From assembly GCA_929200485.1 (NCBI GenBank), contig CAKMZU010000178.1:1-7193 (forward strand): a stretch of DNA of 7,193 nucleotides, read 5' to 3'. Within the stretch, counting starts at the first letter, position 1. Every line of letters begins with the position of its first letter. Under the pieces are notes generated by a model. The model was not told the DNA's origin. It ran no database searches and saw only the letters and a list, made by a program, of their open reading frames with translations. Shown in pieces: positions 1-5,864 of this stretch. The DNA is from an uncultured Gammaproteobacteria bacterium. GTDB lineage: Bacteria; Pseudomonadota; Gammaproteobacteria; Pseudomonadales; DT-91. A program made the translations under genes and the position numbers.

Positions 1-1
1 A

Positions 2-21
2 TACTGTATTTATAAACAGTA
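2..21. promoter_or_regulatory. LexA (SOS) box
   Basis: The sequence TACTGTATTTATAAACAGTA matches the gammaproteobacterial LexA consensus TACTGTATATATATACAGTA at 18 of 20 positions. The flanking arms ATACTGT (1-7) and ACAGTAT (16-22) are perfect inverted repeats. It overlaps a good -10 hexamer (20-25), the usual layout in strongly repressed SOS genes such as umuDC. The only plus-strand gene downstream in the window is the 342-residue unknown at 108, so that gene is expected to be induced by DNA damage. LexA binding is inferred from the match. Confidence 0.85.
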
Positions 22-25
22 TACT
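20..25 (+). promoter_or_regulatory. -10 element of the SOS-controlled promoter
   Basis: TATACT matches TATAAT at 5 of 6 positions and overlaps the right arm of the LexA box, so bound repressor would block it. The matching -35 would fall at about position -3 to 2 and is cut off by the window edge. A transcript starting near 32 would have a leader of about 75 nt before the GTG at 108. Confidence 0.55.
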
Positions 26-96
26 CGATAGTCAGAAGGAAGAGCAACCTTTGCCGAACCCCTCAAACAAATTGATGTCTTAACGCTTTTAATCAC

Positions 97-103
97 GAGG
101 AGA
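97..103 (+). promoter_or_regulatory. Ribosome binding site for the 342-aa gene
   Basis: GAGGAGA lies 4-5 bases before GTG at 108. It supports the GTG start, since no ATG in this frame nearby has a comparable site. Confidence 0.7.
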
Positions 104-107
104 TTTT

Positions 108-1136
108 GTGAAACTCCCCCCTTACCCCGAATATCTTAAGGCTAAAGATCGTGTTCGCATTAAGCAAACAGCGAGAGAAGCGCTCATATCCTATAAACCC
201 GATTTTTTTTCACTCTCTGAGCAAGAGCAAAATAAATTTCGCTTTGATCTGACCAGAGAAATGCCAACGTCTATTCAGGATTTTGTTATAAATAATTTGG
301 CACTGGTATTTACCAAAGGTCCTGCACCCACCAAAGCAGATCTTTTTTTCAATTGGACAACTCAACTCATCCAAGGCGTGGGGTCTGACTGCTTTTATAC
401 AGAGATGTTCCGTGCAGTAGATAGCAACTGTAAGACGCTCTTTGATGTCGACTACCAGCATTTCACCTATCAAGTTTCGCGCGGATCTGACTATCACAAC
501 GATCGGTACACGTCTCTCAGGTGGCCAACTTCTGGCAAACTATTAATCAACGATTTGCATTATGCGGTGAAGCTAAGCTCAGTAAACTATCTAGCCTCCG
601 ATCAAGCCATGAGCATCGCTCAAGAATCAATAGAGTCGCTAATACCTCAGAAAAGCTATTGGGAAGAAACTGATGGCGGGCTCAGCTTAACAACAGACTA
701 TTTTGGTTTAGAAAAAGAAATCGACAAAATATGGGATAGGTATAAACAATTTATCAATGATTATCTCGTGGAGCTAGACCAGCAACTCAATGAAGACCCT
801 TTGGCTGTCTATGTTGTCGAGCCTGAATTTAAATTCGATGATTACCCGCACATAGACCTTGTTTTTCATAGCCGGAAAACACTGGAAAATATACGGCTAA
901 ATCATTTTTATGACGACTGCAGAGAATTTGAAGCGGACAGTCAACCTTTAGAGAATTTAATCAAACGCATCGATAAACCTGTTAAAGAATTCATTCATGA
1001 AACTTACCAATCTATTTTTTCTAAAGTAGACCCTTTAAGAATTGAAAAAAATAAAGAGGGTTTTAAAAACTCCCCACCTGAAACGTCGACGGCCGATTTT
1101 ATCAGGAATATAATTCGTCGTAAAAATAATGACTAA
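108..1136 (+). CDS. Hypothetical protein, 342 aa, SOS-controlled
   Basis: I do not recognise a family for this protein. The start is GTG at 108, supported by GAGGAGA at 97-103 with about five bases of spacing. The product is a soluble-looking, charged protein rich in aromatic residues, with no signal peptide or membrane segment and three scattered cysteines (95, 108, 271). The N-terminal third is mostly helical in character. The middle (about 110-160) has alternating hydrophobic/polar stretches suggesting beta strands. Residues 200-230 and 280-310 look helical, and the tail is basic (ending IIRRKNND). It is the only plus-strand gene in the window, convergent with the element genes and separated from them by a decayed region. 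The LexA box at 2-21 implies DNA-damage induction. It could be cargo of the mobile element (for example a defence, toxin or prophage-linked gene) or a chromosomal gene beside it. Its function cannot be assigned from sequence alone. Confidence 0.8.
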   Translation: MKLPPYPEYLKAKDRVRIKQTAREALISYKPDFFSLSEQEQNKFRFDLTREMPTSIQDFVINNLALVFTKGPAPTKADLFFNWTTQLIQGVGSDCFYTEMFRAVDSNCKTLFDVDYQHFTYQVSRGSDYHNDRYTSLRWPTSGKLLINDLHYAVKLSSVNYLASDQAMSIAQESIESLIPQKSYWEETDGGLSLTTDYFGLEKEIDKIWDRYKQFINDYLVELDQQLNEDPLAVYVVEPEFKFDDYPHIDLVFHSRKTLENIRLNHFYDDCREFEADSQPLENLIKRIDKPVKEFIHETYQSIFSKVDPLRIEKNKEGFKNSPPETSTADFIRNIIRRKNND

Positions 1137-1189
1137 TATCGTTACTTTGCCTGTATTGCATGCCTGTAATCATGAGGTCATACTCCAAT

Positions 1190-1414
1190 TTAAAGTAAGC
1201 CTCTTTTTTTTACCCAAGAGAGTGTGATTTGATCAAAATCCTTCACAGGGATTGTCAGGTTAACCTTGACCTTATCTTCGTATTTTTCTATAGAAAAAGC
1301 TTCAGGCCCATCTATCTCAATCTCCACAGGATTAATATTTACATCATATTAGTCCTGTGGTTTCAGTGTAACAAACACTAACTCATTGAAAAATATAGAA
1401 TCATAGTATGTCAC
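1190..1414 (-). pseudogene. Decayed coding remnant with in-frame stop
   Basis: No intact gene of useful length lies in 1137-1429, but the minus strand here reads as plausible protein in the same frame as the 144-aa gene upstream. From 1414 it gives VTYYDSIFFNELVFVTLKPQ, then D and a TAA stop at 1349-1351. It then continues as YDVNINPVEIEIDGPEAFSI and on through EKYEDKVKVNLTIPVKDFDQ to a TAA at 1190-1192. The second part has the alternating pattern of a beta-rich domain. Two interpretations are possible: one gene broken by a nonsense change, or a small gene of about 45 codons starting at GTG 1327 without a good ribosome site. I favour a remnant. The original function is not recognised. Confidence 0.4.
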
Positions 1415-1429
1415 ACTTTTTTAGGTTTT

Positions 1430-1864
1430 CTAGTCTTTTTTAGTCTTAAAAACAGCGACATTCTTACTTTCTGCGATCGCCTTTAACTCTTCATTTTCAT
1501 TGACCAGTGTTGCATTAATTGAGCTTAGTGTGTTGTTTTGGCAAGTAAGTTGAACAATCTTTTCTCGAAGCTCCCGATTTTTTTCCCTTTCCTTCTTTAG
1601 TGCTTGATTCTTCTCATCACGTTGAGCCTGGATATCTTTATTTACATTACCCCGAATACGCGAAAGAAGGTCTGGATAGAGCTTATGGATTAACGCACGG
1701 CTAACCCCTGCCTCTTCAGCGACTGACGCTACAGACATTTTACGATCTTCTTTTACAACCTTTGGCCTGCCTTTTTCGATGCGAATAATGGCTTGCCGTA
1801 TCTTTCTATGGGTCTCTTCTCGGTCTTTCTTATGCATCACATTTGCATCTTGAGTTTTAGGCAT
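1430..1864 (-). CDS. HTH/coiled-coil protein, TnpC (DUF6262)-like
   Basis: 144 residues, ATG at 1864 preceded by an AAAGGGGGT ribosome site (1869-1877). The N-terminal 42 residues are very basic. Residues 43-70 form a clear helix-turn-helix (SVASVAEEAGVSRALIHKLY, then PDLLSRI). Residues 77-130 are a long coiled coil rich in Lys/Glu with heptad-like Leu/Ile, which implies a dimer. The order basic region, HTH, coiled coil resembles the small accessory protein TnpC of Tn554-type transposons and the DUF6262 proteins found beside pairs of large tyrosine recombinases; KfrA-like plasmid regulators are an alternative. In Tn554, TnpC affects the efficiency and orientation of insertion. A DNA-binding accessory or regulatory role here is inferred from that similarity and from its position 97 bp behind the recombinase operon on the same strand. 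Its frame continues past the TAG stop into the remnant at 1190-1414, so the C-terminus may have been shortened. Confidence 0.75.
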   Translation of the reverse strand: MPKTQDANVMHKKDREETHRKIRQAIIRIEKGRPKVVKEDRKMSVASVAEEAGVSRALIHKLYPDLLSRIRGNVNKDIQAQRDEKNQALKKEREKNRELREKIVQLTCQNNTLSSINATLVNENEELKAIAESKNVAVFKTKKD

Positions 1865-1901
1865 CGCTACCCCCTTTATCTATACCACCAAAATCCGCAA
1901 G

Positions 1902-1916
1902 CAACCCCCTGGGTTG
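1902..1916. repeat. Perfect 6-bp inverted repeat between srap and the HTH gene
   Basis: CAACCC-CCT-GGGTTG lies in the 97-bp gap upstream of the HTH/coiled-coil gene. It is a GC-rich hairpin with a 3-base loop and has no following T tract on the minus strand, so it is a poor intrinsic terminator. It could be an operator for the HTH protein or a weak attenuating hairpin. Confidence 0.4.
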
Positions 1917-1961
1917 ACTTACAGAGCCCGAGCTTAGTCGTGAGAAATTCAACTGATCACT

Positions 1962-2222
1962 CTACCTTTTTACATTTGAGGAAGCAGAGAAGACGACCTC
2001 AATCTTAAGAAACCCAATCTCTCTAGCATTTTTCACAGCAGCGTCTATCGATTTAAATAAACGTGGTGTATCGCCGCTACGTTGTGCGCCAATTAGTGTA
2101 CTATCCGACTCTTTCTTTCCGGTAAGTAAAATATTATACCCACCATCAAACAAAGCTTCGATAACCTGCACCCCTTTGTAGTTTCCGGCGTTGAATCGAA
2201 TTTTTGCCTCTTTTATTTGCAC
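1962..2222 (-). CDS. srap: Small accessory protein of integrative element, SRAP-like
   Basis: 86 residues, GTG start at 2222 with a strong AAGGGGA site at 2229-2235. The protein is a compact alpha/beta type: strands at about 3-10, 17-24 and 29-34 (ILLTGKKESDSTLIGAQRSG), then a helix at 57-70 (SIDAAVKNAREIGF) and a last strand (LKIEVVF). The pattern of a GK turn, a basic QR..D..R segment and a final SLDAA-like helix followed by IGF recalls small proteins found downstream of recombinase trios and sometimes labelled RepB-like. Its place as fourth gene after IntA-TFP-IntB matches SRAP, the SE-associated recombination auxiliary protein, which I recall as conserved in every described SE. The gene is separated from intB by 133 bp that carry their own repeats, so it may be separately regulated. 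The family assignment rests on context and general resemblance, not on a diagnostic motif. Confidence 0.7.
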   Translation of the reverse strand: MQIKEAKIRFNAGNYKGVQVIEALFDGGYNILLTGKKESDSTLIGAQRSGDTPRLFKSIDAAVKNAREIGFLKIEVVFSASSNVKR

Positions 2223-2228
2223 TTACAA

Positions 2229-2235
2229 TCCCCTT
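2229..2235 (-). promoter_or_regulatory. Ribosome binding site deciding the GTG start of srap
   Basis: On the minus strand AAGGGGA lies six bases before GTG 2222. No ATG start exists in this frame near it. Confidence 0.7.
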
Positions 2236-2237
2236 GT

Positions 2238-2276
2238 CATATTTGAAATATGATTACTCATATCTTGAAAATGATT
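2238..2276. repeat. Two 18-bp near-direct repeats upstream of srap (possible operator)
   Basis: CATATTTGAAATATGATT (2238-2255) and CATATCTTGAAAATGATT (2259-2276) agree at 14 of 18 positions and start 21 bp apart, which is two helical turns. The first copy contains a perfect 7-1-7 palindrome, CATATTT-G-AAATATG (2238-2252). They lie directly upstream of the srap ribosome site, in the gap between intB and srap. This is the usual form of a binding site for a dimeric regulator or for paired recombination-directionality proteins. The bound protein is unknown; the HTH protein at 1430-1864 and SRAP itself are candidates. Confidence 0.5.
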
Positions 2277-2355
2277 CCCTTTTTTGAGTGCGATTTTACA
2301 GAATAGCTGCCTCAACCTCTCAGCCTTATTTCATACCAACCTTGCAGCTTAAGCC

Positions 2356-4227
2356 TCAAGCATTACCACTCACCTTTGCTTTGATTTTTTCTATATCAGC
2401 ACCCAGATCTGTGAGGACTTTCTCGCAACGACTCATGGCGCGTTTGATGGTTTTTTTACCTGAGTCGCCTACATCAGTTTCAATGTTTAACAATTCAATC
2501 TGCTGAACGTAAATAGCTTCCCACTTCTTCTCATTGGCTTCATCAATCACGCCTTTTTCGCAGTCGTCACACTGGCCACTGCCACATCCACCGGCATCGT
2601 TAGTACACCACGCAATACCTGTAGCACGTAAATTAATTTGCTCGCTGATTTGCCTAATCATATCCTGGCGATTTTTGTAAGTGCGGACAAGCTCATCTTT
2701 AGATCTTAAAGCCACTATCTTTCTGCCAAGGCCACCCGAGAGATTGGTATCAGGCTCCATCCAGTGACTGATAATGTCGGTGCGCTTATCCTCATAAGCA
2801 GCATAAATCTCATCAAATAGCTCCATATCCAGATTCTCATCCGAAGCGTATAATGCAGTCATGTCCAACGACCAGTGCTTGAAGTGATCGCGCAAGTACC
2901 GCAGGTCGCCTAGCTTATGATGTACAACGAATCTGGCAAAAGTTCTTCGAAACTGATGTGACGCAATATCCCAGCCCAACCCAAGATCATCAACAAGACC
3001 CTGTAAGCAATTATTGATCTGAGCTGATGAGAGTCCAGCTATCTGGTTTTCCTTATGCAGCACCTTGGATAATAGAACCTTTTGATCAATCGCCTCAAAC
3101 TCGCCAATGCGCTTGCCATCGCCGTTGCGCCTGGCTTCTTCAAATTGCTGTTGTCTTTGTACTTCAAGGGGCGCTGTAATCCTTTCCAATACCTGTAGCG
3201 CATCAATGGTTAGCTTGGGGCATAGCCAATGCGTTTCGCCTTCATCGGTCTTTTCGCTTTTTGATGAGAGATAATAAAAACGCTCCCCGTCCTTTTCTTT
3301 ACTAAACCATGTATCTCGTTTGATGTTAGCTAATTCATGGACGCGAATGCCTGTTGTTAGGAGAATTAGCCATATACAGCTATCACGCAGCTTGGTTATA
3401 GATCGGTTTAATTCGCCGTCAGTGCCATTAAAACCTCTCTCAAGCAATAGCGCATTGCGCTCCTTCCGCTGCCCTTTAGGGCTATTTGTTCTGTAAGTTA
3501 GCCCATTAACAGCCTCTCTATGCGTCAGAAGGGCATCGGCTGTTTGCAGCTGTGCTTCGGCATACTGCGTGACAGGCGCTAACACATCATCAGGGATGAC
3601 TTTTGTTTTGGCTTTTTTAGCCCCCCTTTGTGTACCTCCTGACAGCGCACAGGCACTGGACTCAGGCCATGGGTGAGGAAAGGCCAGCGGAGTATCACGG
3701 AGCAGCGTTTGGCATTGCTCAACAACCAAGAATTTATGTGCTTTAGTGCCGGTGGATAATGGCTGACCTTTCCGCTTGCCCGTCAATCGAACGATAGCAT
3801 TGACATATTCCACATACTGACGCGCCAGTAGGGGCGTTATACTCGCCAAGGATGTGATGTTTTGTTCAGCGAGCCAGTTAAGGAAAGATGCTAAATGCGA
3901 AAAAAGCCTCCTTATCGTTCCGCCGCTTTTGCTATCCTGAAGAGATGTTACGCCAAGCAAAAGTCGGGATATTACAACCTTAGCTTGATCTCGTAGGGGT
4001 ATGCAATCTACACACTCAAAATTCAGGATGCGAAAAGATGCCTGGGTTCCACCTGGAAACCAGCTAGGCGATAACACCCACCTTGAATCTTCGTAACGCG
4101 ACAATAGCGTATAAGAACCATTTTTATCTTGTGACGCTGTAATCAAGCCTTTTGGATTGTCTTCATGGCGCACAGTATCTCGCAAATGCTGCCTGGCTGT
4201 TAAAAATTCTTCTTTGGTTATAATCAT
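2356..4227 (-). CDS. intB: Tyrosine recombinase, SE IntB-like, Cys-rich C-terminus
   Basis: 623 residues when started at ATG 4227. This start has AAGGA at 4235-4239, and its ATG overlaps the TGA of the upstream gene (ATGA, 4224-4227). The longer frame starts at a TTG (4260) without a ribosome site and is not preferred. The N-terminal half (to about 270) contains a core-binding SAM-like domain (about 90-180). The catalytic domain has R295 (LLTTGIRVHEL), the beta-hairpin Lys around 323, H424-x-x-R427 (SHQFRRTF), H451 (FKHWS) and nucleophile Y460 (TALYA), nine residues after H451. All expected catalytic residues are therefore present. After the catalytic domain comes a Cys cluster C541, C548, C553, C556 (WC...C....C..C), a probable zinc site, and then a helical tail. 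This is much larger than ordinary phage integrases (about 350-400 aa) and similar in size to Tn554 TnpB. The expected role is strand cleavage and exchange together with IntA at the ends of the element. Confidence 0.88.
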   Translation of the reverse strand: MIITKEEFLTARQHLRDTVRHEDNPKGLITASQDKNGSYTLLSRYEDSRWVLSPSWFPGGTQASFRILNFECVDCIPLRDQAKVVISRLLLGVTSLQDSKSGGTIRRLFSHLASFLNWLAEQNITSLASITPLLARQYVEYVNAIVRLTGKRKGQPLSTGTKAHKFLVVEQCQTLLRDTPLAFPHPWPESSACALSGGTQRGAKKAKTKVIPDDVLAPVTQYAEAQLQTADALLTHREAVNGLTYRTNSPKGQRKERNALLLERGFNGTDGELNRSITKLRDSCIWLILLTTGIRVHELANIKRDTWFSKEKDGERFYYLSSKSEKTDEGETHWLCPKLTIDALQVLERITAPLEVQRQQQFEEARRNGDGKRIGEFEAIDQKVLLSKVLHKENQIAGLSSAQINNCLQGLVDDLGLGWDIASHQFRRTFARFVVHHKLGDLRYLRDHFKHWSLDMTALYASDENLDMELFDEIYAAYEDKRTDIISHWMEPDTNLSGGLGRKIVALRSKDELVRTYKNRQDMIRQISEQINLRATGIAWCTNDAGGCGSGQCDDCEKGVIDEANEKKWEAIYVQQIELLNIETDVGDSGKKTIKRAMSRCEKVLTDLGADIEKIKAKVSGNA

Positions 4228-5864
4228 CGCGCCATCCTTAGCATGTCTAGGTTTTTCCAATAGGGGTGAGGGGTTGACTGTGCTTTGTCGCGTGCCTGCG
4301 TTATGACTTCGGAATCAAACTGTGGTGCGATATTGTCATCAATGATGCGTATGATGTGACGAAGTAACTTTTTCCAGTTCTTAACACCGAAGGTGTCTCT
4401 TTCCCTTACTACCGCCCAGTAAAAGCTAAACAGTCGATAAAGATCGTCCTCCGTAACTACAAAGCTTTTGCAACGAAAGCAGCCCAATATTTCTGTGCAG
4501 ATTGAGCCATCTTTAGGTGCAAGATGACCTTTAATAGTATCTTTGCATCCAGCAACAGGTGTGTTGGCTTTTGGTGAATATGCTATATTAGAATTCAGCA
4601 AATCATTAACCCGCGCCTCGCCCATAAACTTAAAGTCTTTCTCTGCATTCTCAGGCGCCTCCCAATAGTGCTGATTGGCCACTGAAACAGAGTGCTTACC
4701 CACTCTGGCAGCCACCAAAGGATCTTGTCCGCTGAGTTCCCAAATCCGATTCACAAAGGTTTTTCTCAAGCGACTCATATTCAGGCGCATAGGCTTGCCG
4801 TCATCATTAGTAAGACTATGGCGATCGATAAGTTTTTGCGTACTCTTTGCAAGCATGTCTTGTGATAACACGGAGGGCTTGACCTTATGATTTTGATTAA
4901 AGGCCACCAAAAGCCGAGAAGGATCTTTATAGAGGCTGCGAGGCATCTGGTTTCGGGAAATGATCATGTCGATGGTGTCTGCTACGCTCATTTTAACGGT
5001 GCGAAGGAGGGTAACGTCTTCAGATTTTTTAAGTGCAATTACCTGCGTAGCATTGCCTCGACGCTTGTAGGCAACAAGCAATCGCTTGTCGTCCATTAGC
5101 GGATGCGGCTGTAAGCAGTCGGCTGGTAACGTTAGCACAGGGGTTGGGTTCATCCCCGAAGAAAGGCCGATGGATAATACGCAAACGCTCAGATCATAAA
5201 GAGTTAAAGGTTGTTCCTCTGAATAAATACGCTTCATCTCACTGGCAAGTGCTTTGGCGACTTGCCGTTTTTCACGGCTTGTGAGCGAGGATTCGCCCTG
5301 ATATTTTTTGTTGTTATTCGGGAAAGGATTTTTAGGAAATAGTGTATCTTTATCTGTATGCGCTAAGCGGCCCTGTGTAATGGCTGCCGAAAGCACTGAT
5401 TTAGTGTTGTTGTAGTAACCTCTATGAGAAGTGCTTTTAAGATCAAGGCCCTTGAGGTGATGGATATATTGAGCCATCATATTTGGCGCTATATCCTCAA
5501 CGACTAAATCACGCTGCAAAACAGCCTTTAGCTCAGTCAAAAATTGGAAAAAATTATTTAATCCCTGATAGCAATAGTTAGTGATGGTTGAAATAGCCAA
5601 ACTTTGCTGTTGGGTCTTGATGCTTTCCTTGGCTAGGTGGCGTATTGTGTTTTCACATACCGACACTATAGGGTCAAAACCCTGACCATATTGAGGAGTA
5701 AAGTCGAAACTTCGCATAGTAGAAGGATTTTCAGGAAAAAGGACAGCATGGTTATTCGAGTCCTTTGCAATGATTTCCAGATCATTGTCATCTGCTGTTA
5801 CGTCTATTTTTGTAGGGTTTTCGCTGGGTTCCGGCAAATCAACCGTAAAGATTTTCTTCTTCAT
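4224..5864 (-). CDS. tfp: Inactive tyrosine recombinase-fold protein, TFP-like
   Basis: 546 residues from ATG 5864, chosen because GGAGG lies six bases upstream (5871-5875). A longer frame begins at 5891 without such a site. The N-terminal half has a SAM-like core-binding region (about residues 65-165). The catalytic region is recognisable but damaged. The first Arg position (SSGMNP, where active enzymes have TGLR) is N239, and the HxxR box reads SRLRKTF, with S364 in place of His and R367 kept. H391 (GKHS) and Y400 (NQHYW) remain, with the normal nine-residue spacing. With R1 absent it is unlikely to cleave DNA by itself. A C-terminal Cys set, C440, C456, C462 and C465 (CFRC), suggests a zinc site. 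This matches the tyrosine recombinase-fold protein that SEs carry between their two active recombinases; a structural or target-selection role in a mixed complex is inferred. It overlaps intA by 26 nt and intB by 4 nt, so its synthesis is probably coupled to both. Confidence 0.85.
   Translation of the reverse strand: MKKKIFTVDLPEPSENPTKIDVTADDNDLEIIAKDSNNHAVLFPENPSTMRSFDFTPQYGQGFDPIVSVCENTIRHLAKESIKTQQQSLAISTITNYCYQGLNNFFQFLTELKAVLQRDLVVEDIAPNMMAQYIHHLKGLDLKSTSHRGYYNNTKSVLSAAITQGRLAHTDKDTLFPKNPFPNNNKKYQGESSLTSREKRQVAKALASEMKRIYSEEQPLTLYDLSVCVLSIGLSSGMNPTPVLTLPADCLQPHPLMDDKRLLVAYKRRGNATQVIALKKSEDVTLLRTVKMSVADTIDMIISRNQMPRSLYKDPSRLLVAFNQNHKVKPSVLSQDMLAKSTQKLIDRHSLTNDDGKPMRLNMSRLRKTFVNRIWELSGQDPLVAARVGKHSVSVANQHYWEAPENAEKDFKFMGEARVNDLLNSNIAYSPKANTPVAGCKDTIKGHLAPKDGSICTEILGCFRCKSFVVTEDDLYRLFSFYWAVVRERDTFGVKNWKKLLRHIIRIIDDNIAPQFDSEVITQARDKAQSTPHPYWKNLDMLRMAR

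Noticed and set aside
53..85. Short leader ORF from TTG at 51-53 after AAGGAAG
   Set aside because: About ten codons with a non-ATG start and no recognisable leader or attenuator structure; likely chance.
1197..1220. Possible intrinsic terminator around the run of eight T (CTCTT...AAGAG)
   Set aside because: The stem is only five pairs and the T run lies in the loop, not after the stem.
1..1430. Left-end copy of the 7132-7177 terminal motif
   Set aside because: I searched by eye for TGTGCATTT, ACTACACA, AAACGCG and their complements in the left part and found no convincing match, so the left terminus is not called.
1878..1887. Extended -10 sequence (TGGTATAGAT, minus strand) upstream of the HTH gene
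   Set aside because: Transcription would start inside the ribosome site, leaving almost no leader, and no -35 fits.
1902..1916. Integron attC-like site (CAACCC/GGGTTG)
   Set aside because: It lacks the paired RYYYAAC/GTTRRRY core boxes and the expected spacing.
4675..5099. Plus-strand open frames within the tfp gene
   Set aside because: They are opposite-strand shadows of a well-supported recombinase-fold gene and have no domain-like sequence.
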